A stretch of 64,000 nucleotides of DNA, from assembly GCA_947168885.1 (NCBI GenBank), contig CAMVNQ010000018.1:1-64000 (forward strand), in the 5' to 3' direction. The stretch comes from an uncultured Clostridia bacterium (GTDB lineage: Bacteria; Bacillota; Clostridia; Oscillospirales; Ruminococcaceae). How positions within the stretch are numbered: position 1 is the first letter of the stretch; every line of letters starts with the position of its first letter. Shown piece after piece: positions 1-8,219 of this stretch. The notes beneath the pieces were generated by a model. The model searched no databases. It had not been told where the DNA came from and worked only from the letters and a program-made list of their open reading frames with translations. The position numbers were made by a program, and so were the translations under genes.

Positions 1-690
1 ATGTCGCAGGAACAGATAGAAGCTATGCTTGCGGGAGCTTCACAGCCCGAACCCGCTCCGGCAGAAGAACCCACGGGCGGAAAACTGTCGCAGGAACAGA
101 TTGAGGCAATGCTTGCGGGTGCTTCGCAGTCCGAACCCGAGCCCGAACCCGCTCCGGCGGAAGAACCCACTGGCGGCAAACTTTCGCAGGAACAGATAGA
201 AGCTATGTTAGCCGGAGCTTCACAGTCCGAACCCGAGCCCGAACCCGCTCCGGCAGAAGAACCCACGGGCGGCAAACTTTCGCAGGAGCAGATAGAAGCT
301 ATGTTAGCCGGAGCTTCACAGTCCGAACCCGAGCCCGAACCCGCTCCGGCAGAAGAACCCACGGGCGGCAAACTGTCGCAAGAGCAGATAGAAGCTATGC
401 TTGCGGGAGCTTCACAGCCCGAACCCGAACCCGCTCCGGCGGAAGAACCCACTGGCGGAAAGCTTTCGCAGGAACAGATTGAAGCTATGCTTGCGGGTGA
501 AGAAGAAGCCGGGTCTGAATCAGGCGACGAAACGCTCTCGCAAGAACAGATCGAGGCTATGCTTGCAGGAGAAGCAGAAGCCGAACCCGAACCGCCTGCA
601 CAGACACCCACACCTGTGCCTGTACCCGCGTTCACAGGCGGCAAGATGTCTCAGGCACAAATAGAAGCACTGCTTGCCGATGATGATGAT
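1..690 (+). repeat. Tandem coding repeat, 8 units of about 72-111 bp
   Basis: Units begin at 1, 85, 181, 277, 373, 463, 535 and 646. Units 2, 3 and 4 are each 96 bp and encode the same 32 residues with only synonymous differences, which suggests recent copy-number change by unequal recombination. Units 6 to 8 have diverged in their spacers but keep the 11-residue motif, which argues that the motif is selected. Confidence 0.9.
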
Positions 691-1455
691 GAACCGCAGG
701 AAGAGAGCCCGGCGGCTCCGGCAGAACAGGAAAGCACCGAAACTCCTGCGGCAGAAAGCGAAGCTTCGGAAGCCAGCGAAGAAGCACCTCCTGCCAAAAC
801 GAAGAAGAAAAAAGAACCTTCTGAAAAGAAAAAGGCATCCGGCAAAAAGAAAAAGGCTGACGGCGAAACCGAAGAAGCTAAATCGGGAAGCGATGACAGT
901 TCATCCGAAAAGTCCAATATCAAGGTTAAGATACTTGGTGTAGTGAAGACTTTAGCGCCATTTATCGGTGTTATCGCAGCATTTGCTGCCGGATTCACTG
1001 CGTGCCTTTTCATAAATACCGACATCATGAAGTCTGACGGTGAAAAGCTTGCGATAAAATCGGCGAATGCATACAACTCAAGTCTTCCGCTCAACAGCGA
1101 ACTCTGCATATATAACGCCTACGTCCGCAACAGCACGGCAGCTGATGAATGTATGCTATACACATTCACCGAATACATGGGCACCCGCACTACTAAGATC
1201 TGCAGAGTGGTCATCGAGAAAGACGATCCGGACACTATTAATCTCTACTACATTATCGATCCGGAAAGCCCGACATACCTCGCCATGAAAACGAGCGATG
1301 ATCCGAGCGAACGTATCCGTGCAAGCATACTGCGCAATTACTCCGATCTGACTGAAGCGGCAGACAAGGATATTCGCTCCGGCTCGGAGGAATGGACAAG
1401 GATAGACTGCTCCAAGATAAACGCAAATATAACTTCCGAGCAGAGCAACCACTGA
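1..1455 (+). CDS. Membrane protein with eight FliM-like SQEQIEAMLAG repeats
   Basis: Single-pass membrane protein of unknown function, 484 residues as visible. The first 230 residues hold eight copies of SQEQIEAMLAG (the last is SQAQIEALLAD), with units starting at residues 1, 29, 61, 93, 125, 155, 179 and 216, separated by Pro/Glu/Ala spacers of about 12-25 residues. A Ser/Glu stretch and a Lys-rich block (about 262-295) follow, then one hydrophobic segment (about 318-338) and a 145-residue C-terminal domain I do not recognise. The Lys block before the helix suggests that the repeats are cytoplasmic and the C-terminal domain is outside. The motif resembles LSQxEIDALL, the N-terminal CheY-binding segment of FliM and FliY, but no flagellar gene is in the window. 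The frame is open at base 1, and repeat 1 could be an internal copy, so the real start may lie upstream. Confidence 0.75.
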   Translation: MSQEQIEAMLAGASQPEPAPAEEPTGGKLSQEQIEAMLAGASQSEPEPEPAPAEEPTGGKLSQEQIEAMLAGASQSEPEPEPAPAEEPTGGKLSQEQIEAMLAGASQSEPEPEPAPAEEPTGGKLSQEQIEAMLAGASQPEPEPAPAEEPTGGKLSQEQIEAMLAGEEEAGSESGDETLSQEQIEAMLAGEAEAEPEPPAQTPTPVPVPAFTGGKMSQAQIEALLADDDDEPQEESPAAPAEQESTETPAAESEASEASEEAPPAKTKKKKEPSEKKKASGKKKKADGETEEAKSGSDDSSSEKSNIKVKILGVVKTLAPFIGVIAAFAAGFTACLFINTDIMKSDGEKLAIKSANAYNSSLPLNSELCIYNAYVRNSTAADECMLYTFTEYMGTRTTKICRVVIEKDDPDTINLYYIIDPESPTYLAMKTSDDPSERIRASILRNYSDLTEAADKDIRSGSEEWTRIDCSKINANITSEQSNH

Positions 1456-1633
1456 ACGTACAGCATATTGTCCGAAATAATCAGCCCAAAGGTGTGCGCT
1501 GCCAAGAAAGAGAATTATCATAACTCTTCTATTCCGCTTTCTGCGATGCAAAATACTTCATAAGTTGTAGATAATAGTAAAAAAACGAATATTTTTCTCT
1601 TAAATATTGTATAATAATGCGTTTTTTTCTGTA

Positions 1634-1662
1634 TTGCTTTTTTGGATTATTTGCGATATAAT
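1634..1662 (+). promoter_or_regulatory. Sigma-A type promoter of amino acid ABC operon
   Basis: TTGCTT at 1634-1639 and a perfect TATAAT at 1657-1662 are separated by 17 bp, about 70 bp upstream of the binding-protein gene. A second TATAAT lies nearby at about 1609 but has no clear -35 box. The surrounding 1456-1731 is AT-rich and holds no gene. Confidence 0.65.
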
Positions 1663-1731
1663 ATTAAAGTATAGAGATTTCCCTGATCTTATATGGTAAT
1701 AAAGAAAAACAGAACAGAAAGGAACAACAAA

Positions 1732-2511
1732 ATGAGAAAAACAGCTTTTGTCGCAGGTCTTCTGACCGCAGTCTTCTGTATCTCCGCGTGTGGAACCAGT
1801 GTTCCAAAGAACACAGTCAACAGCCTTGATGATCTCAAGGGCAAGACTGTAGGCGTACAGCTTGGCACAACAGGAGATATTTTTGCCGGAGACATAGAAA
1901 ACGCCACTATTGAAAAGTACAACAAAGGCGCAGACGCTATACAGGCACTCAAGCAGGCAAAGATCGACGCCGTAATGATCGATATGGAGACTGCAAAGGC
2001 TTTTGTAAGCAAGAACCCTGATCTTAAGATACTTGACGAACCTTTTGCACAGGAAGAATATGCTATATCTTATGCAAAGGGAAACGATGATCTTGGCAAG
2101 AAGATAGATGAGGCTCTTACAGCTTTGAAATCTGAAGGCGTTCTCGACAACATCGTTACCCACTGGATAGGTGATGCGGCAGATCACGTTTCTTTCACTC
2201 CCGACAGCTCTATAACGAGAAACGGAACAATTACAATGGCTACAAATCCCGAATTCCCGCCCTATGAGAGCATGGAAGGCGGTAAAGTCGTTGGTATCGA
2301 CGTTGATATGATGAACGCTGTATGTGACAAGCTCGGTATGGAGCTGAAGATCGAGAGTATGGAATTCGATTCGATAATCACAGCGGTCACCACCGGCAAG
2401 GCAGATGTAGGTGTCGCAGGTATGTCCGTTACAGAAGACAGACTCAAGAATGTTAACTTCACACAGGGCTATGCAACATCGACACAGGCTATTGTTGTAA
2501 GAACGTCATAA
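1732..2511 (+). CDS. Amino acid ABC transporter binding lipoprotein, circularly permuted
   Basis: Extracellular solute-binding protein (SBP_bac_3 family) that should deliver a polar amino acid to the permease and ATPase encoded next. 259 residues; lipoprotein signal with lipobox Cys20. The start is placed at 1732, after AAAGGA at 1718-1723, rather than at an upstream in-frame ATG. The domain order is swapped. Normally the lobe-1 segment (ATNPEFPPYE, later GMSVTEDR) comes first and the lobe-2 segment (SLDDLKGKTVGVQLGTTGD) second. Here the lobe-2 segment and the terminal helices are at residues 28-150, and the lobe-1 segment is at 166-259. The ligand-binding features of both halves are kept (Arg237 in TEDR, Asp84 in MIDME), so a functional permutant is likely. 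The cut falls at the hinge between lobes. Confidence 0.85.
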   Translation: MRKTAFVAGLLTAVFCISACGTSVPKNTVNSLDDLKGKTVGVQLGTTGDIFAGDIENATIEKYNKGADAIQALKQAKIDAVMIDMETAKAFVSKNPDLKILDEPFAQEEYAISYAKGNDDLGKKIDEALTALKSEGVLDNIVTHWIGDAADHVSFTPDSSITRNGTITMATNPEFPPYESMEGGKVVGIDVDMMNAVCDKLGMELKIESMEFDSIITAVTTGKADVGVAGMSVTEDRLKNVNFTQGYATSTQAIVVRTS

Positions 2512-2532
2512 TAACCGAATTCTATAAAACAA

Positions 2533-2569
2533 TTTGCATTACCCCCGCCGCCGGCGGGGGTAATGCAAA
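2533..2569 (+). promoter_or_regulatory. Perfect 17-bp intergenic hairpin
   Basis: Inverted repeat with arms TTTGCATTACCCCCGCC and GGCGGGGGTAATGCAAA around a 3-nt loop, between the binding-protein and permease genes. It is followed by AAAATAAACG rather than a U-tract, so it is more likely a transcript-stabilising or partial attenuation stem that keeps binding-protein mRNA in excess than a full terminator. Confidence 0.6.
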
Positions 2570-2598
2570 AATAAACGCTTTTTCCGGAGGAAAAACAA

Positions 2599-3291
2599 TT
2601 GGACGAATTTGCTCAGAAGCTTTATGACACATTCATATTGGACGACAGGTGGAAATACCTCACAAACGGACTCTGTACGACACTTATTATAACGGTTTTC
2701 GCTGTTATGATCGGAATGCTGCTCGGTTTTCTTGTCGCGATAGTCCGCGCAACACATGACAAGACAGGAAAGCTTAAGATACTCAACTTCATATCAAAAA
2801 TATACCTCACCGTTATAAGAGGTACGCCGGTTATGGTGCAGCTTCTTATCATCTACTACATCATCTTCGCTTCGGTGCGCATAGACAAGACCTTTGTCGG
2901 CATCCTCGCGTTCGGCATAAACTCGGGCGCCTATGTTGCGGAGATCGTCCGCTCCGGTATAATGTCCATTGATCAGGGTCAGTTTGAGGCAGGCGCGAGT
3001 CTCGGTCTGAACTATCCCAAGACTATGCTGTTCATCATACTGCCGCAGGCGTTCAAGAACATACTGCCTGCACTTGCCAACGAGTGCATCGTGCTGCTCA
3101 AGGAAACATCGGTAGCCGGATATATCGCCCTCGAAGACCTCACCAAGGGCGGCGACATCATACGAAGCGTCACTTATGAAGCATTCCTTCCGCTTATTGC
3201 GGTCGCGCTCATATACCTGATCATAGTTGTGGGACTGAGCTCGCTCGTCGGGAAGCTTGAAAGGAGGCTGAAAAAGAGTGATAGAGGTTAA
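2599..3291 (+). CDS. Amino acid ABC transporter permease
   Basis: Membrane permease of the HisM/GlnP family, 230 residues, which forms the channel of the polar amino acid importer. The only start near a ribosome site is TTG at 2599, 8 nt after GGAGG (2586-2590); the protein then begins [10 protein letters not shown]. Hydrophobic segments occur at about 28-50, 70-95 and 195-215. The EAA loop that contacts the ATPase is visible as [20 protein letters not shown] (about residues 131-150). The gene overlaps the ATPase gene by 14 nt, so translation is probably coupled. Confidence 0.9.
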   Translation: MDEFAQKLYDTFILDDRWKYLTNGLCTTLIITVFAVMIGMLLGFLVAIVRATHDKTGKLKILNFISKIYLTVIRGTPVMVQLLIIYYIIFASVRIDKTFVGILAFGINSGAYVAEIVRSGIMSIDQGQFEAGASLGLNYPKTMLFIILPQAFKNILPALANECIVLLKETSVAGYIALEDLTKGGDIIRSVTYEAFLPLIAVALIYLIIVVGLSSLVGKLERRLKKSDRG

Positions 3292-4003
3292 GGATCTCAG
3301 AAAATCGTTCGGCGACCTGGAAATACTCAAAGGCGTGACCATAAACATCGAAAAAGGTGAAAAAGTCGTGGTTATAGGTCAGTCAGGCTCCGGAAAGAGT
3401 ACGTTCTTACGCTGTCTCAACCGTCTTGAAAAGCCCAGCGGCGGCTCAATAATGTTCGAGGGTACAGATCTTATCGCGGCTACGGACAAACAGCTCTACA
3501 AAGTGCGCGAGAAGATGGGTATGGTGTTCCAGCACTTCAACCTCTTCCCTCACCTTACGATACGAAAAAATCTCACGATAGCGCCCGTAAAGCTCAGGGT
3601 AATGTCAAAGGAAGAAGCCGATGAACGCGCGGAGATAATGCTGAAAAAGGTAGGTCTTGCCGACAAGGCGGAAAGCTACCCGAATATGTTATCCGGCGGT
3701 CAGAAGCAGCGTATAGCGATAGCAAGGGCTCTTGTGATGAACCCGGACGTGATGCTCTTCGATGAGCCGACATCGGCTCTTGACCCGGAAATGGTCGGTG
3801 AAGTTCTTGAGCTTATGAAACAGCTTGCCGAAGAGGGTATGACGATGATCGTCGTTACGCACGAAATGGGATTTGCAAAGGAAGTCGCATCGCGCGTAGT
3901 GTTTATGGACGGCGGTGTCATAGCCGAGGAAAATGACCCGCAGACGTTTTTCAGCAATCCCGAAAGCCCGCGTCTCAGAGCGTTTTTATCAAAGGTACTT
4001 TAA
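3278..4003 (+). CDS. Amino acid ABC transporter ATP-binding protein
   Basis: GlnQ/HisP-type ATPase, 241 residues, driving the importer above. Walker [10 protein letters not shown] (about residues 38-46), signature LSGGQKQR, Walker [10 protein letters not shown] and the switch His in VTHEMG are all present. The start is GTG at 3278 with AAGGAGG at 3261-3267; it overlaps the end of the permease gene. It is the last gene of the operon and is followed by a good terminator. Confidence 0.93.
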   Translation: MIEVKDLRKSFGDLEILKGVTINIEKGEKVVVIGQSGSGKSTFLRCLNRLEKPSGGSIMFEGTDLIAATDKQLYKVREKMGMVFQHFNLFPHLTIRKNLTIAPVKLRVMSKEEADERAEIMLKKVGLADKAESYPNMLSGGQKQRIAIARALVMNPDVMLFDEPTSALDPEMVGEVLELMKQLAEEGMTMIVVTHEMGFAKEVASRVVFMDGGVIAEENDPQTFFSNPESPRLRAFLSKVL

Positions 4004-4005
4004 TG

Positions 4006-4042
4006 TTATCCCCGCAGCACGCGGGGATAATTGCTTTTATTT
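4006..4042 (+). terminator. Rho-independent terminator of ABC operon
   Basis: A 10-bp stem TTATCCCCGC / GCGGGGATAA with loop AGCAC starts 3 nt after the ATPase stop codon and is followed by TTGCTTTTATTTC. Confidence 0.8.
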
Positions 4043-4069
4043 CATAATACATTCAGGAGAAAAGTATTT

Positions 4070-4975
4070 ATGTCCAAAAAAGTTCGCGGAAGCATCATGC
4101 TTCTTCTGACCGCGATTATATGGGGTCTCGCGTTCGTCGCACAGAGCGACGGAATGAACTACGTCGGACCGTTCACCTACAACGCGAGCCGAACGCTTCT
4201 CGGCGGAGTCGTGCTCATACCTGTCATAGCGCTTTTCCGTCTCAAACCGCAGAAAAACAAGGCTGATGCACCGGAAAAAGCTCCGCTTAAAACGACAGTG
4301 ATCGGCGGTATAGTCTGCGGCGCGGTATTCTTCATAGCCTCTACCCTTCAGCAGATCGGAATAACGATGACAACGGCAGGAAAAGCGGGATTCGTCACCG
4401 CGCTATACATCGTTATTGTACCGATAATCGGCGTAATAATCTACCGCAAAACGACGCTGAAAATATGGATATGCTGCGCAATAGCGATAGCGGGATTCTA
4501 CTTTCTCTGCATATCCAGTGACTTCAGCGTTTCGGCAGGCGACCTGCTCGTTCTTGCCTGCGCGTTTTTCTTTGCGGTGCACATCATGGTCATAGACCAG
4601 TTCAATGCCAAAAACACCGACGGAATGCTCATGTCCTGCATCCAGTTCTTCACCGCGGGCATTATGATGCTCGCCTGTATGTTCATCTTCGAGAAGCCCG
4701 ATATAAACGCGATCTTCGCGGCGTGGCTCCCGATAATCTACGGCGGCGTGATGTCCTGCGGGGTTGCCTACACGCTCCAGATACTCGGTCAGCGTCACAC
4801 CGAGCCCACTGTCGCAACTCTTCTTATGAGCCTTGAATCCGTTTTCGCTGCACTTTCGGGCTGGCTGCTCCTCGGCGAGAGCCTTAGCGTCAAGGAGATC
4901 TGTGGCTGCGCCCTCGTGTTTATAGCCGTCGTTCTTGCGCAGATAGATTTCAGGCACAGAACATCTGACGCTTAA
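4070..4975 (+). CDS. EamA/DMT family transporter
   Basis: Predicted inner-membrane metabolite exporter of the drug/metabolite superfamily, 301 residues with about ten hydrophobic helices. The two EamA halves are recognisable, with GLAFVAQSDGMNYVGPFTYN near the N-terminus and SLESVFAALSGWLLLGESL near the C-terminus, the latter being the typical second-repeat signature. The start at 4070 follows AGGAG at 4055-4059; an upstream TTG in frame lies inside the preceding terminator and is rejected. The substrate cannot be read from sequence. Confidence 0.88.
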   Translation: MSKKVRGSIMLLLTAIIWGLAFVAQSDGMNYVGPFTYNASRTLLGGVVLIPVIALFRLKPQKNKADAPEKAPLKTTVIGGIVCGAVFFIASTLQQIGITMTTAGKAGFVTALYIVIVPIIGVIIYRKTTLKIWICCAIAIAGFYFLCISSDFSVSAGDLLVLACAFFFAVHIMVIDQFNAKNTDGMLMSCIQFFTAGIMMLACMFIFEKPDINAIFAAWLPIIYGGVMSCGVAYTLQILGQRHTEPTVATLLMSLESVFAALSGWLLLGESLSVKEICGCALVFIAVVLAQIDFRHRTSDA

Positions 4976-4992
4976 TGCGTCAGATGTCTTTA
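4961..4992 (+). terminator. Terminator overlapping the EamA stop codon
   Basis: Stem ACATCTGACGC / GCGTCAGATGT of 11 bp with loop TTAAT; the loop contains the stop codon TAA at 4973-4975. A short CTTT follows, so termination strength is uncertain. Confidence 0.5.
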
Positions 4993-5027
4993 CAGACGGT
5001 ATTGGGGCTTCGCGCCCCAAACCCGCG

Positions 5028-5100
5028 CCAGCGTGGTCTGTCGGTCAGCCCCTCTGTCACCTTCGGTGACACCTCCCCGCTGACGGGGAGATCACGCTGG
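5028..5100. repeat. Dispersed palindromic repeat (CAGCCCC unit)
   Basis: A 73-bp unit bounded by CCAGCGTG and CACGCTGG, with inner hairpins (GTCACCTTCGGTGAC and CTCCCCGC/CGGGGAG). A related copy sits at 42346-42420, sharing GGTCTGTCGGTCAGCCCC and ACACCTCCCCGCTG. A separate small hairpin with arms TTGGGGC/GCCCCAA lies just before it at 5002-5020. Repeats of this form are common between genes in gut Clostridia; no coding role is seen. Confidence 0.7.
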
Positions 5101-5118
5101 ACCCGATAACATTATCAG

Positions 5119-5152
5119 CCAAAAATCCCCCTGTCGCTGTGACAGGGGGATT
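5119..5152 (-). terminator. Terminator of galactokinase gene
   Basis: On the minus strand, stem AATCCCCCTGTC / GACAGGGGGATT with loop ACAGC followed by TTT, 16 nt beyond the galK stop codon. Confidence 0.75.
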
Positions 5153-5167
5153 ACCCTATATGTTACG

Positions 5168-6445
5168 TTACACCACCTGCGTACCGCCGGCGCCTCTGAT
5201 GCGCAGCTTCTTGCAGCTTCCCTCACCGAAGAGCGAGTCCATGCTCTCACGGTACTTGTCCGCAAGCTCGTTGGGCACAAACGCCTGTATAGTTCCGGCA
5301 AATCCGCCGCCGTGTACGCGGCAGGCTCCCGCGCCGTGGAGCGTAAGTTCACTCACCGCGAGCGCGAGCGTGATCCCCTGTGAATGCGGATCTTTCGTAG
5401 AATAAAGGTTTTGCAGCCACATCGCCGACGATCTTCCGGATTTCTTGACAATATCGAGGAAATGCGCCATAGCGCCGCTCTCTATCGCCTTTGCCGCTAT
5501 AACAGCCCGTTTGTTCTCTAAGAAGAAATGTCCTGCGCGGAGCAGAGCACGATCGCTGCACGTTTTACGGAGCTCGGGGAGTTTCGCGTAAAACTCGTTC
5601 TCGTCGCAGGCGCGCAGATATTCCTTGCCGAGCTGCTTCGCTACGCTTAACATCTCAGAAGGAACTGCCGAATAGTCATCCGACAGATCGGCGTGACTTC
5701 CCTTTGTATCGGTGATGAACAGCGAATAGCCGTATTTGTCAAGATCACAGCCTGCGGCAGTCACCTTCGGTGCGCCGGTATCAGCGAAATCCATGAATAC
5801 CGCGCTTCCGACCGAGCACACCGTCTGATCCATAAGTCCGCTCTTTTTCCCGAAGAACACATTCTCTGCATACTGGCCTATCTTCGCTATCTCAATAGCT
5901 CCGACTTTTCCGGAATTGTATCTGCGGTCTATTATCGTTCCGATAAGCACCTCGAATGCCGCAGATGACGAAAGTCCGCTCCCGCTAAGCACATCGGATG
6001 TGGTGTAAGCATCAAAACCGCCGTTTGCATAGCCGAGCTTTTTAAACCCCGCCGCCACACCGCGTATGAGTGAGTCCGATGTTCCTTTTTCGCTTTCCGC
6101 GGGCGCAAGGCTTGAAATATCAACATTGTTGGGTTCGTGACCTTCGGAACGAATGCGTATTATGTTGCTGTCGTTAAACGAAACTATTCCGATAACGTCG
6201 AGATCAACTGCCGCCGCAAGAACACATCCGTGCTGATGATCGGTATGGTTGCCGCAGATCTCGGTCCTTCCCGGTGCAGAAAACACACTTACTTCACCGT
6301 CATCGGGAAAGAATTCCGAGAATTTATCGCACGCGGAAAGATAACGCTTTTTCTGTGCTTCGACCGCGCCTTCGCCGTAAAGTTCCTTCAGCTTTGTATC
6401 GAGATCCCCCGATGTTATTTTCGCCTTTAATTCGCTAATATTCAT
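5168..6445 (-). CDS. galK: Galactokinase
   Basis: GHMP-family sugar kinase that phosphorylates galactose to galactose-1-phosphate, the entry step of the Leloir pathway; cytoplasmic, 425 residues. The family signature is GRTEICGNHTDH at residues 60-70, the ATP loop DVLSGSGLSSSAAF at 151-164, the catalytic Asp is 206 in GLMDQ, and the C-terminal motif is CRVHGGGFAGTI. The start ATG follows AAAGGAA. The gene begins 62 nt after the end of the polyphosphate kinase gene with no terminator between, so the two may be co-transcribed. No galT or galE is in the window. Confidence 0.93.
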   Translation of the reverse strand: MNISELKAKITSGDLDTKLKELYGEGAVEAQKKRYLSACDKFSEFFPDDGEVSVFSAPGRTEICGNHTDHQHGCVLAAAVDLDVIGIVSFNDSNIIRIRSEGHEPNNVDISSLAPAESEKGTSDSLIRGVAAGFKKLGYANGGFDAYTTSDVLSGSGLSSSAAFEVLIGTIIDRRYNSGKVGAIEIAKIGQYAENVFFGKKSGLMDQTVCSVGSAVFMDFADTGAPKVTAAGCDLDKYGYSLFITDTKGSHADLSDDYSAVPSEMLSVAKQLGKEYLRACDENEFYAKLPELRKTCSDRALLRAGHFFLENKRAVIAAKAIESGAMAHFLDIVKKSGRSSAMWLQNLYSTKDPHSQGITLALAVSELTLHGAGACRVHGGGFAGTIQAFVPNELADKYRESMDSLFGEGSCKKLRIRGAGGTQVV

Positions 6446-6507
6446 ACTTGTTCCTTTCAGATGTTTCGTTTTTTTGACTGTCCGCAGTCATTCCGGCACT
6501 TTTCGCT

Positions 6508-8010
6508 TCACAGACCGAGCCTTTCCTCAAGCCTGTCGCATATAGTTTTCAGTGCCTTTATACGCGCGTATTTCTTATCGTTGCCCTCAACGACCGTCCA
6601 CGGCGCAAAATCAGTAGATGTGAGCTTTACCATGCGGTCGACCGCTTTCTCATACTCGTCCCATTTCTCACGGTTGCGCCAGTCCTCATCAGTTATCTTC
6701 CACTGCTTAGACGGAGTATTCTCACGCTCCTTGAAACGGCGGTACTGTTCGTCCTTGTCTATGTTTATCCAGAACTTGATTACTACCGCGCCCCAGTCCG
6801 TGAGCCAGCGCTCAAACTCATTCATCTCCTGATATGCCATATCCGCCCGCTCTTTCGGTGTGAAGCCCTCGATAGGCTCTACCATCACACGTCCGTACCA
6901 TGTGCGGTCAAAAATAGTGAAGTGACCGTCATTTTCAAGACGTGTCCAGAAGCGCCAGAGGTAGTGTCTTGCGAGCTCTGACGGCTCGGGAGCGGCAATA
7001 GGCTTCACCTCATATCCGCGCGGGTCGAGCGATGATGCTACGCGCTTGATGTTACCGCCTTTTCCGCCGGCATCCCAGCCCTCATAAGCAATAACGACCG
7101 GAATCTTGCGCTGATAGCATATATTCTGGAGTTCGAACAGGCGGCTCTGATATTTTTTGAGCTTCGCGCGGTACTGCTCCTCGGTAAGCTCCTTGTTCAT
7201 GTTTATTGCAGCAAGCTTCTTTGTCTTGACCATATCGAACTTCGGCGGAGTATATTTCGTAAGAGGAAAATCATTCGGCATTATATACGGCTTTCCGCTT
7301 GCCTTAGCTTCACACGCTCCCTCTATTGCTTCCGTCACGATTCGCATTATCTCATACTGTGCGGTGAAGCGGTCATTGGCGGGTATGATATGCCACGGCG
7401 CAGCTTCGGTGTTGGTAGCTTCAAGCGTCTTTTCATAGCGCTTCAGTATCTTGTCGTAATTCTTATTGTTAACGAAATCGTGCTCATCAACACGCCAGCG
7501 CGTGAATTCATCCGAAGCAAGCTTTTCAAGGCGCTTCTTCTGCTCCTTCTGGGTAATATGCAGAAACAGCTTTATGATAAGATAACCGTCGTCGTGAAGC
7601 TGACGCTCGAACGTATTTACATCGGCGATACGGCGCTTGTACTCGTCCTTGTCGATGCTGCCGTGCATATATGATTTTACATTATCACTGAACCAGCTTC
7701 CGTCGAGGATAAGGAATTCACCCTGCTTCGGCAGTTTCATCCAGTAACGGTGCATCCACGGTTTACGCTTTTCAAGCTCATTGGGTATGCGTATCGGCTC
7801 TACGTTATAGAAACGAGGATCCATATACTTGATGAGTTTTGCGATCTGCGAGCCCTTCCCTGCCGCTGCCCAGCCGTCTATCGTTATAATCACCGGTATC
7901 TTTGCCGCTTTTGCCGCATTGGCGAGATCTATGAGCTTTTCCCGCATCTGCACGAGCTCTTCTTCCGCTCCTTCTCTGCGGAGCTTTTCCTGTTTTGTCG
8001 CTTCAAGCAT
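6508..8010 (-). CDS. Tandem-domain polyphosphate kinase 2 / polyP:AMP phosphotransferase
   Basis: Cytoplasmic polyphosphate-dependent nucleotide kinase with two fused PPK2 domains, 500 residues. Domain 1 has Walker A GWAAAGKGS at 46-54 and Asp103 in ILDGSWF; domain 2 has GWDAGGKGG at 311-319 and IFDRTWYGR. Two-domain PPK2 proteins of this size are known as polyphosphate:AMP phosphotransferases (class II), which make ADP from AMP and polyphosphate; one domain often lacks activity, but both loops look intact here. The ATG is preceded by AAGGGGG. The gene has a strong promoter just upstream. Confidence 0.88.
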   Translation of the reverse strand: MLEATKQEKLRREGAEEELVQMREKLIDLANAAKAAKIPVIITIDGWAAAGKGSQIAKLIKYMDPRFYNVEPIRIPNELEKRKPWMHRYWMKLPKQGEFLILDGSWFSDNVKSYMHGSIDKDEYKRRIADVNTFERQLHDDGYLIIKLFLHITQKEQKKRLEKLASDEFTRWRVDEHDFVNNKNYDKILKRYEKTLEATNTEAAPWHIIPANDRFTAQYEIMRIVTEAIEGACEAKASGKPYIMPNDFPLTKYTPPKFDMVKTKKLAAINMNKELTEEQYRAKLKKYQSRLFELQNICYQRKIPVVIAYEGWDAGGKGGNIKRVASSLDPRGYEVKPIAAPEPSELARHYLWRFWTRLENDGHFTIFDRTWYGRVMVEPIEGFTPKERADMAYQEMNEFERWLTDWGAVVIKFWINIDKDEQYRRFKERENTPSKQWKITDEDWRNREKWDEYEKAVDRMVKLTSTDFAPWTVVEGNDKKYARIKALKTICDRLEERLGL

Positions 8011-8066
8011 ATAAATGCCCCCTTTACTGATTACAGGCGACGGTCACATTGCCGCCATTTATTAAC

Positions 8067-8095
8067 ATTATACACCGTTTTTTATGCATTGTCAA
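8067..8095 (-). promoter_or_regulatory. Consensus promoter for ppk2 (minus)
   Basis: Read on the minus strand, TTGACA (8090-8095) and TATAAT (8067-8072) with a 17-bp spacer, a perfect consensus, 57 bp upstream of the ppk2 start. Confidence 0.8.
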
Positions 8096-8135
8096 CATTT
8101 TTTCGACAATAAGCTATGCTCCGGTGACATATTTA

Positions 8136-8164
8136 TTTACATCAAACCTTATATATGATATAAT
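8136..8164 (+). promoter_or_regulatory. Promoter of S41 peptidase gene
   Basis: TTTACA at 8136-8141, 17-bp spacer, TATAAT at 8159-8164, giving a 56-nt leader to the start at 8220. It is divergent from the ppk2 promoter, with about 40 bp between the two -35 boxes. Confidence 0.7.
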
Positions 8165-8219
8165 TTTGATGTATATTTCCACATATCGGAATAATAAATG
8201 TAATTTGTCCGGAGTTATT

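Noticed and set aside
1-534. CRISPR-like regular repeat
   Set aside because: The repeats are in frame, of variable spacing, and encode a conserved peptide inside an open reading frame; spacers are also repeated.
1600-2187. 195-codon open frame on the minus strand
   Set aside because: Antisense to the start of the binding-protein gene and the promoter region; no ribosome site and no recognisable domain.
1732-2511. Binding protein as a truncated or chimeric pseudogene
   Set aside because: Signal peptide, both halves with ligand residues, and a downstream intact operon favour a functional permutant over a broken gene.
6446-6507. Hairpin GACTG-CGGA-CAGTC between ppk2 and galK as terminator
   Set aside because: On the minus strand it is followed by a run of A, not T, so it would not terminate transcription from ppk2.
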